Positions 6,436 through 7,309 of a stretch of 7,309 bases of DNA are shown in pieces (the stretch's first letter is position 1; every line of letters starts with the position of its first letter). Under the pieces are notes generated by a model, which ran no database searches, was not told where the DNA came from, and was given only the letters and a program-made list of their open reading frames with translations. The stretch is from Acidimicrobiales bacterium (lineage in GTDB: Bacteria; Actinomycetota; Acidimicrobiia; Acidimicrobiales; Acidimicrobilacustridaceae). The stretch covers positions 1-7,309 of the forward strand of contig JALRFT010000071.1 in assembly GCA_023261915.1 (NCBI GenBank). Reading direction: 5' to 3'. The position numbers and the translations under genes were made by a program.

Positions 6436-6450
6436 CCGGCGGAGTGCCGG
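6436..6450 (+). other. small hairpin in the mdh leader
   Basis: CCGGC (6436-6440) can pair with GCCGG (6446-6450) around a GGAGT loop. A 7-base direct repeat GTGCCGG (6433-6439 and 6444-6450) overlaps the hairpin. There is no T tract, so it is not an obvious terminator. In GC-rich DNA such short stems are common by chance. Confidence 0.25.
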
Positions 6451-6464
6451 GAAGTTCGTCACGT

Positions 6465-6470
6465 GGAGGA
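6465..6470 (+). promoter_or_regulatory. ribosome binding site of mdh
   Basis: GGAGGA lies 6 bases before GTG 6477-6479. It fixes this GTG as the start, and the translated N-terminus (MSATPVRVAVTGAAGQIG) fits the family. Confidence 0.75.
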
Positions 6471-6476
6471 CACGCC

Positions 6477-7309
6477 GTGAGCGCCACCCCAGTCCGAGTT
6501 GCCGTCACCGGTGCCGCCGGTCAGATCGGTTACAGCCTGCTGTTCCGCATCGCGTCGGGAGCCATGTTGGGCCCTGACACACCGGTCCGACTGCAACTGC
6601 TTGAGATCACACCGGCGCTCGACGCGCTGAGGGGTGTGCAGATGGAACTCGAGGACTGCGCCTGCCCGCTGCTCGATTCGGTGGTGACCACCGATGACGC
6701 CGGTGAGGCCTTCGACGGGGTCGACGTGGCCCTGCTCGTCGGGTCGCGACCGCGCACCAAGGGCATGGAACGGGCCGAGCTCCTTGAAGCGAACGGGGCT
6801 ATCTTCACGGCGCAGGGCAAGGCGCTCTCGGACAATGCTTCCGGGGACGTGAAGGTGTTGGTGGTTGGTAACCCCGCCAACACCAACTGTCTGATCGCCA
6901 TGAACAACGCCCCGGCCCTCGATGCCTCGCAGTTCACGGCCATGACCCGTCTCGACCACAATCGTGCGATCAGCCAGTTGGCAATGAAGGTCGGCAAGCC
7001 GATTTCATCGGTGCGCAGGATGACCGTGTGGGGCAACCACAGCACGACGCAGTATCCCGACCTGTCGCACTGCGAGGTCGACGGCACGAACGCACTCGCG
7101 TTGGTCAACGACCAAAACTGGATCGAGGAGACGTACATCCCGACGGTTGCCAAGCGCGGCGCCGCGGTGATCAAGGCCCGCGGATCGTCGTCGGCGGCGT
7201 CTGCTGCCAACGCGGCGATCGACCACGTGCGGTCGTGGGTGCTCGGCACACCGAAGGGAGACTGGGTGTCGATGTCGGTGCCGTCCGACGGCAGCTACGG
7301 CGTGCCCGA
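6477..7309 (+). CDS. mdh: malate dehydrogenase, 3' end outside window
   Basis: NAD-dependent malate dehydrogenase, which interconverts malate and oxaloacetate in the TCA cycle; cytosolic. The frame is open from GTG 6477-6479 to the window end, with 277 complete codons visible of ~328 in the remembered mycobacterial enzyme, so only about 50 C-terminal residues are missing. It belongs to the cytosolic-type MDH group found in actinobacteria. Visible are the Rossmann loop TGAAGQIG (11-18), Glu43 after the second strand, consistent with NAD preference, the mobile active-site loop SRPRTKGMER with substrate arginines Arg93 and Arg99, GNPANTN (131-137), catalytic Asp160 and Arg163 in TRLDHNRA, and proton-relay His188 in WGNHSTTQYPD. 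All catalytic residues are intact. GGAGGA at 6465-6470, 6 bases upstream, supports the start. It follows the exporter genes by 110 bases and may have its own promoter (weak candidate at 6397-6427). Confidence 0.97.
   Translation, partial: MSATPVRVAVTGAAGQIGYSLLFRIASGAMLGPDTPVRLQLLEITPALDALRGVQMELEDCACPLLDSVVTTDDAGEAFDGVDVALLVGSRPRTKGMERAELLEANGAIFTAQGKALSDNASGDVKVLVVGNPANTNCLIAMNNAPALDASQFTAMTRLDHNRAISQLAMKVGKPISSVRRMTVWGNHSTTQYPDLSHCEVDGTNALALVNDQNWIEETYIPTVAKRGAAVIKARGSSSAASAANAAIDHVRSWVLGTPKGDWVSMSVPSDGSYGVP

Noticed and set aside
1..7309. RNA genes, insertion sequences, CRISPR arrays, prophage or defence genes
   Set aside because: Nearly all of the window is accounted for by six recognised metabolic or transport genes; no tRNA-like fold, transposase, regularly spaced repeat or target-site duplication was seen.

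Overview
The window is GC-rich and densely coded. It uses GTG as well as ATG starts, AGGAGG-type ribosome binding sites and short intergenic gaps. Together with the type of malate dehydrogenase, whose remembered sequence is close to the mycobacterial enzyme, this suggests an actinobacterium. A member of the Acidimicrobiia is possible, but that is a guess from overall character and not from a marker gene. No RNA genes, mobile elements, CRISPR arrays, attachment sites or origins were seen.

Layout. (1) Bases 2-616, plus strand: the C-terminal ~204 codons of an NAD(P)-dependent aldehyde dehydrogenase, cut by the window just upstream of its catalytic cysteine. (2) Bases 632-2587, minus strand: two genes, read from 2587 towards 632, for two different HpcH/HpaI (CitE/malyl-CoA lyase) paralogues. 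They converge on the aldehyde dehydrogenase gene with only a 15-base gap. The first-transcribed protein (349 aa) resembles malyl-CoA/beta-methylmalyl-CoA lyase. The second (291 aa) resembles the (3S)-malyl-CoA thioesterase type. (3) Bases 2588-2740: a 153-base divergent intergenic region with a candidate promoter for the lyase operon, an 8-bp inverted repeat around it, and a small hairpin that includes the ribosome binding site. (4) Bases 2741-6366, plus strand: two translationally coupled full-length ABC exporter half-transporters. Their nucleotide-binding motifs are complementary in the way expected of an asymmetric heterodimer. (5) Bases 6367-6476: a 110-base gap with a weak promoter candidate and a small hairpin. 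(6) Base 6477 to the end: malate dehydrogenase (mdh), cut by the window after 277 of an expected ~328 codons.

How the genes may work together. The two lyase paralogues could condense acetyl-CoA with glyoxylate to (3S)-malyl-CoA and hydrolyse it to malate. This is the two-enzyme 'apparent malate synthase' described for Rhodobacter sphaeroides. The nearby mdh product would oxidise malate to oxaloacetate. This link is inference: mdh is a housekeeping gene and is separated from the lyases by the exporter pair, whose substrate cannot be read from the sequence. I found no clearly undescribed system. The most informative points are the lyase/thioesterase pairing, the asymmetric exporter, and the structured control region at 2588-2740.
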